NCBI GenBank assembly: GCA_937129145.1
Contig: CAKZMU010000066.1
Location: 1 to 64,000, forward strand
Source of the DNA: an uncultured Lacinutrix sp.
Lineage (GTDB): Bacteria; Bacteroidota; Bacteroidia; Flavobacteriales; Flavobacteriaceae
Direction: 5' to 3'
DNA length: 64,000 bases
Position 1 is the first letter of the stretch, and every line of letters begins with the position of its first letter. Made by a program: the position numbers and the translations under genes. This document shows positions 36,925-44,896 of this stretch, piece after piece. The notes under the pieces were generated by a model. It was not told the origin of the DNA. It ran no database searches and saw only the letters and a list, made by a program, of their open reading frames with translations.

Positions 36925-38427
36925 TTATTGTTGCGGTTGTAAGGTTCTTGTTTTAGTGTTTGATATAATGTCTTTTACTATAAGTTCCGAAGCTAATTTT
37001 CCAGATATTAGTGATGGCGGAACTCCAGGTCCTGGAACAGTTAACTGACCCGTAAAAAATAGGTTTTTTACTTTTTTACTTTTTAGTTTCGGCCTTAAAA
37101 ATGCTGTTTGTAACAACGTGTTTGCCATTCCATAGGCATTGCCCTTGTATGAGTTATAATCTTTTATAAAATCATTGACGCAGTACGATTCTTTAAATAG
37201 AATGTTTTCTCTAACTTTTTGAGAAGTTAGCGTCTCAAAACGTGTCATAATTTTATTGAAATAGGTGCCTCTCAATTCAGGTGTGTCTTCAAGTCCAGGA
37301 GCTAAAGGGATTAAAAAGATGCCTGCTTCTTTGTTTTTTGGAGCTGAAGACTCGTCAGTAATGCTTGGGAAACTAGCATAAAACAATGGGTCTTCAGGCC
37401 ATTTAGCATTATCGTAAATATCTTGAGCGTGCAAACCAAAATCCACATCAAAAAACAATGTATGATGATTAACGTTTTTAAGTTTTTTATCAAAACCAAC
37501 ATAAAATAGGAGGGAAGAAGGTGCAAATGTTTTTGCTTCCCAATAAGCCTCTGAATATTGTCTGTGTTTTTTATCTAATAACGTTTCAGTATGATGGTAA
37601 TCTGCACCACTTAAAACATAATCGCAATGATAATCTTTGCCATTAGATTTTATGCCATGAGCTTCACCACTTTCATTTACCAAAATCTTTTCAATGGGTG
37701 AATTGGTTTTAATTTTTACACCTAATGATTTAGCTAAGGCTTCCATAGCAAGAATCACTTGATACATCCCTTTTTTTGGATGGAAAGTGCCTAGGCCAAA
37801 ATCGGCATAATTCATAAAGCTATAAAACGATGGTGTTGCACTTGGCTTAGCACCTAGAAACAGTACTGGAAATTCAAGTATTTGTGCTAATCTATTATTA
37901 CTAAATTCTTTGCGTACATCTTTTTTAATAGTGCTAAAAAACTGATTGATTTTTCCAATAGTTTTAGGAGAGACTAATTCTAAAGGCGATAACCCTGGAT
38001 TATAAACCAAATCTTTTATGGCAATATCGTAATTGCTTTTTGCTTGGTTTATAAACTTCATTAGTTTTTTTGAGCTTCCTTTTTCTTCTTTTTCAAATGC
38101 CAAACAAATTTTTTCTAATGTATCTTCTATAGTAATGAAGTCATCTTTACCAAAGTATACACTGTAAGCTGGATTTAATTTTTCTAAGGAATAATAATCA
38201 GATGGTTTTTTGTTAAAATCTGAGAAGAAACGTTCAAATACATCAGGCATCCAATACCAAGTTGGACCAATATCAAAAGTGAAACCATCGCGTTTTAATT
38301 GTCTTGCACGACCACCAATGGTAGAATTTTTTTCAAAAATGGTAACCTCATAACCAGCTTTTGCCAAATAGCAAGACGCTGCTAATGACGAAAATCCAGA
38401 ACCTATAATATGGATAGTTGTTTTCAT
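36925..38427 (-). CDS. crtI: phytoene desaturase
   Basis: Desaturates phytoene to lycopene in four steps using FAD. The 500-residue CrtI-type protein has the N-terminal dinucleotide fold HIIGSGFSSLAASCYLAKAG (about 6-25), then EKNSTIGGRARQ and FDIGPTWYWMPDVFE, and the C-terminal CrtI signature FFTGQLTVPGPGVPPSLISG. It is the first gene of the operon crtI-crtB-crtZ-crtY and is preceded by an inverted repeat overlapping a -7 element, next to a MerR-type regulator. Confidence 0.95.
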   Translation of the reverse strand: MKTTIHIIGSGFSSLAASCYLAKAGYEVTIFEKNSTIGGRARQLKRDGFTFDIGPTWYWMPDVFERFFSDFNKKPSDYYSLEKLNPAYSVYFGKDDFITIEDTLEKICLAFEKEEKGSSKKLMKFINQAKSNYDIAIKDLVYNPGLSPLELVSPKTIGKINQFFSTIKKDVRKEFSNNRLAQILEFPVLFLGAKPSATPSFYSFMNYADFGLGTFHPKKGMYQVILAMEALAKSLGVKIKTNSPIEKILVNESGEAHGIKSNGKDYHCDYVLSGADYHHTETLLDKKHRQYSEAYWEAKTFAPSSLLFYVGFDKKLKNVNHHTLFFDVDFGLHAQDIYDNAKWPEDPLFYASFPSITDESSAPKNKEAGIFLIPLAPGLEDTPELRGTYFNKIMTRFETLTSQKVRENILFKESYCVNDFIKDYNSYKGNAYGMANTLLQTAFLRPKLKSKKVKNLFFTGQLTVPGPGVPPSLISGKLASELIVKDIISNTKTRTLQPQQ

Positions 38428-38459
38428 TTGTTTAACAAATATATAAAAAAGTTAAACAA
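38428..38459 (-). promoter_or_regulatory. crt operon promoter with palindromic operator
   Basis: A perfect inverted repeat TTGTTTAAC ... GTTAAACAA (arms 38428-38436 and 38451-38459, 14-nt spacer) lies directly before the crtI ATG. On the minus strand the spacer contains TATATTTG, a -7 element fitting TAnnTTTG, so the repeat brackets the promoter. With the -7 this close, the transcript leader would be only a few bases long. The upstream MerR/B12-type regulator gene ends 21 nt away and its product is the natural candidate to bind here. Confidence 0.5.
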
Positions 38460-38480
38460 AAAATAATTATATTTAAACTT

Positions 38481-39386
38481 TTACAATTCTTTAACTAAAT
38501 CTTTAATGGATTTAAAACCAATTACCGAGTCTGAATAGTTAGAAATATCGACAGTAGCTAATTTTTTACCTAATAACCAAAGTTTTGTTGAATGGTTGTT
38601 GATTATTTGTTTTTTAAAGTCTTCAATATAATTAATTACATCTTCGTTTTCTTCAGGACTTACAGTAAAATAGGATATAAATGTAACGTCTTCAAAAAAC
38701 TCAAGTAAATCGTTTAAGCTGTTCATTGGTACACTTTCTCCTAAAAATATTGTGTGATATCCTCTACTTCTTAATTCATAATTGACAAACAATAATCCAA
38801 TATCATGAATTTCATTTTCAGGTAAATAGAGTACAAAGGTCTTTGTTGAGGGCTTAGGCTCTAAATTTTGAAGTTTTTCAATATTAAGTAATATTTTTTG
38901 CTTTATGTGTATGGATAGAAAATGCTCATGCGCAGGTGTAATGGTGTTGGTTTGCCATAATAAGCCAATCTCATCAAGTAATGGAATGAAAACATCATAA
39001 AATATATCTCTAAAAGTATGTGCTTCTAAAAGATTCATGTAGGTATTGTAAAACAATACTTGGTCAAAATTAAGCATAGACATTTTAAACGCATTTATGG
39101 CGTGATGTTCTACACTACCTCGTGAAGCTATTTCTCTAACATTTGCAGGAATTTCATCGGCTTTCAGTTTTGCAATTTTAGATATTTTATACCCATTTTT
39201 ATTTAAATAGGCTACATTAAGCAGCTTTTGTAGGCTTTCAATACTGTAATGTCTAATATTGGTATCGGTTCTTTCAGGCTCTAAAAGGTTATATCTTTTT
39301 TCCCAAATTCTAATAGTATGAGCCTTAATTCCAGAAAGGTTTTCAAGATCTTTAATACTGAAGTCGTTCTTAATATTGTTCATCAA
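38481..39386 (-). CDS. MerR-type regulator with B12-binding region (CarH/LitR-like)
   Basis: A 301-residue regulator. An N-terminal MerR winged helix (about 9-75: FSIKDLENLSGIKAHTIRIWEKRY and a RHYS wing) is followed by a B12-binding helical cap and Rossmann region. The cap has the CarH pattern W-x9-E-H exactly (Trp144, Glu154, His155), and the cobalamin motif is E192-I-H194-D-I-G197, with the lower-ligand His kept but the first Asp of DxHxxG replaced by Glu. In CarH a His follows the Trp and becomes the upper ligand after light; here it is Gln145. It lies just upstream of crtI on the same strand, so it should control carotenoid genes, by light or by another cue. Confidence 0.87.
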   Translation of the reverse strand: MMNNIKNDFSIKDLENLSGIKAHTIRIWEKRYNLLEPERTDTNIRHYSIESLQKLLNVAYLNKNGYKISKIAKLKADEIPANVREIASRGSVEHHAINAFKMSMLNFDQVLFYNTYMNLLEAHTFRDIFYDVFIPLLDEIGLLWQTNTITPAHEHFLSIHIKQKILLNIEKLQNLEPKPSTKTFVLYLPENEIHDIGLLFVNYELRSRGYHTIFLGESVPMNSLNDLLEFFEDVTFISYFTVSPEENEDVINYIEDFKKQIINNHSTKLWLLGKKLATVDISNYSDSVIGFKSIKDLVKEL

Positions 39387-39440
39387 TAACTAATTTATAT
39401 TAAACAAAAATAAACATAAAACAGTTATAAATATAAAAAA

Positions 39441-39467
39441 GCACAAAATTTTAAGAAAAATTTGTGC
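39441..39467 (-). terminator. hairpin downstream of tRNA-Leu
   Basis: GCACAAA and TTTGTGC form a stem, extended by A/T pairs, beyond the 3' end of tRNA-Leu and its partial copy. It could end tRNA transcription before the MerR-type gene, but it lacks a clear T-tract. Confidence 0.35.
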
Positions 39468-39508
39468 GCACGAGAATCCCGACACTTCGGGAGAACTTCC
39501 ACGAACTA
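39464..39508 (-). repeat. partial duplicate of tRNA-Leu 3' half
   Basis: GTGCGCACGAGAA at 39464-39476 and ACTTCCACGAACTA at 39495-39508 repeat exactly the acceptor/T-arm flank and variable-arm region of the tRNA-Leu at 39530-39563. The piece between them (T-loop sequence GACTCGA in the gene) is replaced by a short palindrome, TCCCGACACTTCGGGA. It cannot fold as a tRNA and is a remnant of duplication, recombination or element integration. Confidence 0.7.
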
Positions 39509-39530
39509 AAAAAGAATGAGAATTAAAAAG

Positions 39531-39614
39531 TGCGCACGAGAAGACTCGAACTTCCACGAACTAATGTTCACTAACCCCTCAAGCTAGCGCGTCTACCAAT
39601 TCCGCCACGTGCGC
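39531..39614 (-). tRNA. tRNA-Leu (anticodon GAG)
   Basis: An 84-nt class II tRNA read on the minus strand: acceptor arm GCGCACG with CGTGCGC, D-arm GGCGGAATTGGTAGACGC, anticodon arm CTAGC-TTGAGGG-GTTAG with anticodon GAG, long variable arm, and TTCGAGT T-loop. The CCA end is not encoded. It lies downstream of tRNA-Lys with a terminator between them. Confidence 0.93.
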
Positions 39615-39641
39615 AAATGTTTTTTTGAAGTCATCAAAAAT

Positions 39642-39674
39642 AAAAAAAGTTAAGCAAATTGCTTAACTTTTTTT
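39642..39674 (-). terminator. terminator between tRNA-Lys and tRNA-Leu
   Basis: GTTAAGCA and TGCTTAAC form an 8-bp stem with A-rich and T-rich tracts of seven bases on either side, directly after the 3' end of tRNA-Lys. Confidence 0.75.
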
Positions 39675-39749
39675 GGTGACCAGTCTGGGGCTCGAACCCA
39701 GGACCCTCTCCTTAAAAGGGAGATGCTCTACCAACTGAGCTAACTGGTC
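39674..39749 (-). tRNA. tRNA-Lys (anticodon TTT)
   Basis: A 76-nt class I tRNA on the minus strand: acceptor GACCAGT with ACTGGTC, GCTCAGTTGGTAGAGC D-arm, anticodon arm TCTCC-CTTTTAA-GGAGA with anticodon TTT, and TTCGAGC T-loop. CCA is encoded. Confidence 0.96.
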
Positions 39750-39879
39750 AAAATGTTTTTCTCTAACGAGGGTGCAAATATAAAATGTTTAATTAATAAA
39801 ACAATACTTTTTGTATATAAATTTCGTTTTTTTGTATTACCGAAACCTAGGGTTTTAATAATCAATCTAAACAGAAAAA

Positions 39880-40401
39880 ATGATTATAGTTTTAATGGGA
39901 TATATGGCTTCAGGTAAGTCTTTTATTGGAAGGGTTTTAGCAAACAAATTGAATTACGATTTTGTTGACCTTGACGATTATATTGAAAATACGGAAGGTA
40001 ATACCGTTAGCACTATTTTTAAATCTTCGGGTGAAATCTATTTTAGAAAAATTGAAACTAAGTATTTAAAACAAGTGTTGAATTCTAAAACGAATATAGT
40101 GTTGTCCTTAGGTGGTGGTACACCATGCTATGGTGATAACATGAGTATAATAAAAAATAGCCCTAAAGTGGTTTCGTTCTATTTAAAGACGAACATTAAC
40201 ACACTTCTTTCACGTCTTGAAAATGAAAAAAACAAACGACCATTAGTGGCTAGATTTAATACTAAAGACGAATTACAGGAATTTATTGGCAAACACCTTT
40301 TTGAGCGTAATCACTTTTACAACCAAGCTAATTTTGTAATAGATAATAATGCTGTTTTTAATAACGATGTAGTAGAAGAGATAGTTATTAAGCTATTTTA
40401 A
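39880..40401 (+). CDS. aroK: shikimate kinase
   Basis: Phosphorylates shikimate in the aromatic amino acid pathway. A 173-residue P-loop kinase: Walker A GYMASGKSFIG (about 6-16), shikimate-binding DLDDYIE (about 31-37) and FRKIET, SLGGGTPCYGD (about 76) and the lid arginine in NKRPLV. The last codons overlap the convergent phosphoribosyltransferase gene by nine nt. Confidence 0.94.
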   Translation: MIIVLMGYMASGKSFIGRVLANKLNYDFVDLDDYIENTEGNTVSTIFKSSGEIYFRKIETKYLKQVLNSKTNIVLSLGGGTPCYGDNMSIIKNSPKVVSFYLKTNINTLLSRLENEKNKRPLVARFNTKDELQEFIGKHLFERNHFYNQANFVIDNNAVFNNDVVEEIVIKLF

Positions 40402-40896
40402 AACAGCTTCAAACGATTTTCCTTCAAGGTTTATTTCGACGTGTTCTTGTAAAGAGGTGGATAGCGAAATACCTTTAAAATCTGCTTTTACAGGATACTT
40501 TTTATGATTTCTATTGACTAAAACGGCTGTTTTAAATTGTTTAAGTGGAACGTTTAAAAAATGCTTCACACCATAAATTAACGTAGTTCCAGAGTTTAGT
40601 ACATCGTCTATTAGCACAACGGATTTATTGCTGTAATCTTCAGAAGAAATAGATGTTTTAATTTCTGCTAGTGGGTTTTTTTTATCGATGATGACTTTAC
40701 ATAGCAAAGGCTCAATAGTTGATATTTTTTTAAGAGCAATTTTTAGTTTTTTGGCTAAAATGTAACCATTACTTTCTATGCCTGCCAAAATCACTTCTTT
40801 TTCATCAACATTACATTCGTATATCTGGTATGCAATACGCTTGATTTTGTGATTAATCTCGTTATGCGAAAGAATATTATTTTGCTCTAATGCCAT
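40393..40896 (-). CDS. phosphoribosyltransferase (PyrR-like)
   Basis: A 167-residue type I phosphoribosyltransferase with the PRPP-binding signature VVLIDDVLNSGTTL (about 93-106) and a GIESNGYILAKKL loop near residue 40. Length and motifs fit the PyrR/uracil-PRTase-like group common in Bacteroidota. A base substrate cannot be assigned, and no pyr mRNA leader is seen nearby. It converges on aroK. Confidence 0.82.
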   Translation of the reverse strand: MALEQNNILSHNEINHKIKRIAYQIYECNVDEKEVILAGIESNGYILAKKLKIALKKISTIEPLLCKVIIDKKNPLAEIKTSISSEDYSNKSVVLIDDVLNSGTTLIYGVKHFLNVPLKQFKTAVLVNRNHKKYPVKADFKGISLSTSLQEHVEINLEGKSFEAVLK

Positions 40897-40963
40897 TGTT
40901 TGTTAGTTTTTTCAAAGATATAAAACAGTTCTCTATATTCTTTAGTGTTTATTAAGTTAAATA

Positions 40964-41347
40964 TTACTCAATGTCTTCTTCTGCGCCATCTAAATAGTCT
41001 TCTATATTCCTTCTATCTTTTTTTGTGGGTCTTCCTGTACCTTTTTTTCTATAATAATCTTTTGAGAATTTAAGCAGTTCTTGAGCTTCAAAAGCATCTT
41101 TGGGTGTTGTATCTGTCCTGTAAATATCTACTAATTTGGCACCAACTCTGTTAGGTGGAATATCATTAACCGTTAATTTATAGTTAATTTGATTTTTTCT
41201 AAGCTCTATAGCATCTGTAGTATAAACCTCTCTACTGGGTTTAACCACTTGCCCATTCACTTTTACATGCCCTTTTTTACAAGCAGTTGTTGCTATATTT
41301 CGGGTTTTGTAATATCTAACACACCAAAGGTATTTGTCAATTCGCAT
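40964..41347 (-). CDS. S4-domain RNA-binding protein (Hsp15-like)
   Basis: A small protein of about 127 residues with an N-terminal S4 RNA-binding domain (MRIDKYLWCVRYYKTRNIAT...GHVKVNG...KPSREV, split here) and a basic tail (RKKGTGRPTKKDRR). This is the heat-shock protein 15 type that rescues stalled 50S subunits carrying nascent chains. The start at 41347 is chosen because homologues begin MRIDKYLW; an upstream ATG at 41413 would add 22 unrelated residues. Confidence 0.88.
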   Translation of the reverse strand: MRIDKYLWCVRYYKTRNIATTACKKGHVKVNGQVVKPSREVYTTDAIELRKNQINYKLTVNDIPPNRVGAKLVDIYRTDTTPKDAFEAQELLKFSKDYYRKKGTGRPTKKDRRNIEDYLDGAEEDIE

Positions 41348-41425
41348 AAAAAATGTAAAAACTACGTTAATGTTATGATACAAAAATATTATAAAATTGT
41401 ATCTTGCACACAAAAAATTAGCAAT

Positions 41426-42442
41426 ATGAAATTTAGATATTATCTGTTAGCACTTTTAGGTGTCTCATTAATGTTTAATGCCTGTAACAAATCGGATGAT
41501 GACGATACTCCAGACCCAGTAGATGTAGCCGATAGAGGCGAACAACAAATTATAGATAACGATTCTATTGTTGGGTATCTTGAAACACATTATTATAATT
41601 CTGGAGATTTTGTAGGTAACCCTAACCCGTCAATGAACGACTTGGTGATTACTGAACTTATGGATGGAGAAACAGTACCAGCAGACCATACTTTGTTAAT
41701 GGATGCTGTTGAAACTAAAACTACCGTTTTTTCTGAAACAGATTATCAATATTATGTATTAAATTTAAATGAAGGCCCTGGAGATACGCCAAATTTTTCT
41801 GATACTGTTAGATTAAACTATTCAGGTAATTTATTGGATGAAAGCGTATTTGATAACTCAGTAAACCCTGTAGATTTTGACTTAACAAGTTTAATTAGAG
41901 GTTGGGCATTAGCAATTCCTGAGTTTAAGACTGCTGAGTCATTTGTAGAAAATGGCGATGGTACGGTAAGCTATTATAATCCAGGTGTTGGCGCTATGTT
42001 TTTACCTTCTGGATTAGGGTATTTTTCAGGCGTGAGTCCTGGAATTCCAATTTATTCCCCTTTAATTTTTAAGTTTGAATTATATCAAACTAGGGTTAAC
42101 GACCATGATGGTGATGGAGTGCCTTCTTACATTGAAGATGTTGATGGAGATTTAATTTTAGGAAATGATGATACTAACGACAACACAGTAGCCGACTATA
42201 ATGACCCTGACGATGATGGTGATGGTGTTCCAACTTTTAACGAGTTAGAGCATAAAGAATACGAAATAAACAATGGCGACCCAGATCCAACATTTGGCAC
42301 TAAGGAATTTGAAATTAGTAGGTCCGAGCCTGATGGAGATGGTAAAATTACCATTAAAACGGTAACTCTTGTAGATTCTGATAATAATGGTGTTGATGAT
42401 TACTTAGACGAAGGAGTTAAGATTGATTATTTAGAAGAGTAA
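41426..42442 (+). CDS. FKBP-type peptidyl-prolyl isomerase lipoprotein
   Basis: A 338-residue lipoprotein (signal MKFRYYLLALLGVSLMFNAC) with an FKBP domain (about 120-215: DTVRLNYSGNLLDESVFDNS, then LIRGWALAIPEFK and MFLPSGLGYF) followed by three Asp-rich EF-hand-like or thrombospondin-type segments (DHDGDGVPSYIED, DPDDDGDGVPTFNE and DSDNNGVDDYLDE). The start at 41426 gives the lipoprotein signal; an upstream in-frame ATG at 41189 would run through the divergent S4 gene. It is a periplasmic or surface foldase of a type common in flavobacteria, where such genes can support gliding-motility proteins; that link is inference here. Confidence 0.87.
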   Translation: MKFRYYLLALLGVSLMFNACNKSDDDDTPDPVDVADRGEQQIIDNDSIVGYLETHYYNSGDFVGNPNPSMNDLVITELMDGETVPADHTLLMDAVETKTTVFSETDYQYYVLNLNEGPGDTPNFSDTVRLNYSGNLLDESVFDNSVNPVDFDLTSLIRGWALAIPEFKTAESFVENGDGTVSYYNPGVGAMFLPSGLGYFSGVSPGIPIYSPLIFKFELYQTRVNDHDGDGVPSYIEDVDGDLILGNDDTNDNTVADYNDPDDDGDGVPTFNELEHKEYEINNGDPDPTFGTKEFEISRSEPDGDGKITIKTVTLVDSDNNGVDDYLDEGVKIDYLEE

Positions 42443-42460
42443 AACGTAATTAACTTATAA

Positions 42461-42498
42461 AAAAAAGAGCCGCTTCAAACGAAGCGGCTCTTTTTTTT
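42461..42498. terminator. bidirectional terminator between convergent genes
   Basis: GAGCCGCTTC-AAAC-GAAGCGGCTC with A-rich and T-rich flanks on both sides serves the FKBP gene (+) and the barrel gene (-). Confidence 0.92.
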
Positions 42499-42512
42499 GC
42501 TATTGTTTTTTT

Positions 42513-43097
42513 TTATAAAGCTATTGCAAAGCTTAGTATTAATTGGTCTGGTCGTGTGTCAATTCTGCTGGTGCTTGCAAGTCCGTTGTTATTAATAAAC
42601 GTTGCTTCGTTATCGTTAAAACCTCTTTCATAACGTAAGTCAATACCAATGTTATTGAAGTTTAAGCCAATACCAAAGTTAAGTCCAACAGTAAAATCCT
42701 TTTCTACATCATTAATGGCAATACCATCAAACTCAGTATCTAAGATGTATTGTAACGAAGGACCACCAAAAACGGATATAGGTCCTAAAACTTTAACCCC
42801 AACTAATAGAGGTGCGTCAATTTTTTCCATGCTAAAATTATCACTATCATAGTCACTTTTGGTTTTAGTATACATTATTTCTGGTCTAAAATAAAGTTGA
42901 TTACCTATTTTACCAAACAGGCCAATATGATAGCCAATATTTCTATCAGGATGTTTTGCATTTTCTCCAATAGATTCAAAATAATCACCATTTGCATTGT
43001 AATTTAATCCTCCTTTAATTCCAAAAGAAGTGCCGTTTTGTGCAAATGTAAAAGTGCATGCGGTTGTTAGTGCTACTAATAAAATTAGTTTTTTCAT
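42513..43097 (-). CDS. small outer membrane beta-barrel protein
   Basis: A 194-residue outer-membrane protein with a signal peptide (MKKLILLVALTTACTFTFAQ) and repeated amphipathic strands of an eight-stranded barrel (GIKGGLNYN, GYHIGLFGKIG, YFRPEIMYT, VGLNFGIGLNF, IDLRYERGFND), ending in ILSFAIAL. It matches the PorT/OMP_b-brl_2 type. The specific role is unknown. It has its own transcript, with a terminator downstream. Confidence 0.82.
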   Translation of the reverse strand: MKKLILLVALTTACTFTFAQNGTSFGIKGGLNYNANGDYFESIGENAKHPDRNIGYHIGLFGKIGNQLYFRPEIMYTKTKSDYDSDNFSMEKIDAPLLVGVKVLGPISVFGGPSLQYILDTEFDGIAINDVEKDFTVGLNFGIGLNFNNIGIDLRYERGFNDNEATFINNNGLASTSRIDTRPDQLILSFAIAL

Positions 43098-43180
43098 AAT
43101 TGTTTTCGTTTTTAGATTTGAATGTATATATCAAAAACGCTGCCAAATACATATTATTTTTTGTAATGACATTAATTCAT

Positions 43181-43216
43181 AAAAAAAAGGTTCTTTTAAA
43201 TTAATAAAAGAACCTT
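43181..43216 (-). terminator. terminator after transketolase operon
   Basis: AAGGTTCTTTTA with TAAAAGAACCTT, then eight T residues in the direction of minus-strand transcription; 22 nt after the tktB-like stop codon. Confidence 0.82.
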
Positions 43217-43237
43217 CTAAAAAAAATGATTAATCTA

Positions 43238-44191
43238 TTACTTTCTAGCAATAACTGCTTTTGCTTTTTTAATAATTGCGTCGCTATTAAGTCCGTATTT
43301 ATCCATTAGTTGTGCAGGCGTTCCAGATTCACCAAAGGTGTCATTAGTAGCTACAAATTCTTGTGGAACTGGACTGTTCAAGGCTAATACTCTCGATACA
43401 CTTTCCCCCAAACCACCAAGATAGTTATGCTCTTCAGCAGTAACAATGCATCCTGTTTTTGCAATCGAAGCTAAAATAGCTTCTTCATCCAAAGGTTTAA
43501 TGGTATGTATATTAATTACTTCAGCAGAAATGCCTTCTTCAAATAAAGCTTTTGAAGCTTCAAGTGCTTCCCAAACTAAATGACCAGTTGCAACAATTGT
43601 TACATCACTACCTTCTGTCATTTTAATGACTTTTCCAATTTCAAATTTTTGACCTTCAGGAGTAAAGATTGGTACAGAAGGTCTACCAAAGCGGAGGTAA
43701 ACAGGTCCATTGTGTTCTGCAATTGCAAGTGTTGCAGCTTTAGTTTGATTATAATCACAAGGGTTAATTACTACCATTCCTGGTAACATTTTCATTAATC
43801 CAATATCTTCAAGAATTTGGTGTGTTGCACCATCTTCACCAAGCGTTAAACCAGCATGCGAAGCGCAAATTTTTACGTTTTTTCCTGAATAGGCTATTGA
43901 TTGGCGAATTTGGTCATAAACACGACCTGTTGAAAAATTAGCAAATGTCCCAGTAAATGGAATTTTTCCACCAACGGTTAATCCAGCGGCTATTCCCATC
44001 ATGTTAGCTTCAGCAATTCCTATTTGAAAGAAGCGTTCAGGATTTTCATCAATAAATTGGTTCATTTTAAGCGACCCAACTAAATCGGCACATAAGGCAA
44101 CAACGTTAGGGTTTGTTCTTCCTAATTCTGCTAAACCAGCTCCAAAACCTGAGCGCGTATCTTTTTTTTCTGTATATGTATAAGTTTTCAT
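43238..44191 (-). CDS. transketolase C-terminal subunit
   Basis: The 317-residue C-terminal half of a split transketolase: the pyrimidine-binding domain (about 15-180, with GFGAGLAELG and AEANMMGIAAGLTVGGKIPF) and the C-terminal domain (about 190-310, VTIVATGHLVWEAL, TAEEHNYLGGLGE). The catalytic Glu for ThDP is in IGIAEANMMG. It pairs with the N-terminal half at 44897, but a secreted protein gene lies between them and overlaps this start (ATGA at 44188-44191). Confidence 0.92.
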   Translation of the reverse strand: MKTYTYTEKKDTRSGFGAGLAELGRTNPNVVALCADLVGSLKMNQFIDENPERFFQIGIAEANMMGIAAGLTVGGKIPFTGTFANFSTGRVYDQIRQSIAYSGKNVKICASHAGLTLGEDGATHQILEDIGLMKMLPGMVVINPCDYNQTKAATLAIAEHNGPVYLRFGRPSVPIFTPEGQKFEIGKVIKMTEGSDVTIVATGHLVWEALEASKALFEEGISAEVINIHTIKPLDEEAILASIAKTGCIVTAEEHNYLGGLGESVSRVLALNSPVPQEFVATNDTFGESGTPAQLMDKYGLNSDAIIKKAKAVIARK

Positions 44192-44895
44192 TCTGAAATT
44201 TTGAAACTATAATTAATATTAATTGTCTTAGTTTTAGTATCTACTTTATTGGCTTCCATCATTACTTCACCATTGTTAGATACATGCATCATTAAACCGT
44301 TAGGAAAATCCATACCAAATAAACTTGAGCTACCTTCAGATGCGAAAACTAATTCGAAAAACTTTTTAAAGAGCTTATTGTTATCTATTGCTATAGATTC
44401 ATCAAAGGCTATTGAAATCACTTCATTTACTTCATTTGAAGGATAGATGTCATAAATTACAGCTTTTCTATTTGCTATGTTTATCGTCTCTTTTGTGTTT
44501 TCTGAAATTAATTCAAATTGTTCTTGGTTCTCTGAATTTTGTGGAATAGGAACAATTTTTGACAATTCCAGATTCATATACATTTCATTTTCACCAGATT
44601 TAAAAAACAAAATAACTATCATTTTTTCTGTATCAAGAATAATATTCAGTTCTGCAGAATTTAAGAGTTCATTATTTCCTTTAAAGATTGATTTTCCTAA
44701 GTCTTTAGCTAGAGATTTACTATCTGTCCATAGATATTTTCCGTTTTTATCAAAACCAATACTAATCGTATCTGTTGTGTTTTTTCGTTTACTGGGTATT
44801 AGATACTCAACAGTATGATTAATAGTTATTTTTTTTTCCTGTGCATATCCAAAAGTAAAGCACAATACCAAAAGAAGTGTAAATATTTTTTTCAT
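44188..44895 (-). CDS. secreted protein between transketolase halves
   Basis: An exported protein of about 235 residues with a signal peptide (MKKIFTLLLVLCFTFGYAQ) and a beta-rich body without recognised motifs. Its start at 44895 lies one base after the stop of the transketolase N-terminal gene, and its stop overlaps the ATG of the C-terminal gene by four bases, so it is fully embedded in the operon. I do not recognise the family. A connection to transketolase function is not evident, since the protein should be periplasmic or surface-exposed. The alternative start at 44907 overlaps the upstream gene. Confidence 0.72.
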   Translation of the reverse strand: MKKIFTLLLVLCFTFGYAQEKKITINHTVEYLIPSKRKNTTDTISIGFDKNGKYLWTDSKSLAKDLGKSIFKGNNELLNSAELNIILDTEKMIVILFFKSGENEMYMNLELSKIVPIPQNSENQEQFELISENTKETINIANRKAVIYDIYPSNEVNEVISIAFDESIAIDNNKLFKKFFELVFASEGSSSLFGMDFPNGLMMHVSNNGEVMMEANKVDTKTKTININYSFKISE

Positions 44896-44896
44896 A

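Larger units (their letters stand above)
39387..39879. other. intergenic region with two tRNAs and a tRNA remnant
   Basis: No protein gene is seen. The stretch holds tRNA-Leu and tRNA-Lys (both minus), a terminator between them, a partial copy of the tRNA-Leu 3' half (39464-39508), an imperfect hairpin (39441-39467) and AT-rich flanks. The promoter of the MerR-type gene must lie in 39387-39440, and that of aroK after 39750. Confidence 0.6.

Noticed and set aside
39464..39508. Second tRNA-Leu gene
   Set aside because: Only the 3' half is present, the T-loop is replaced and there is no anticodon arm.
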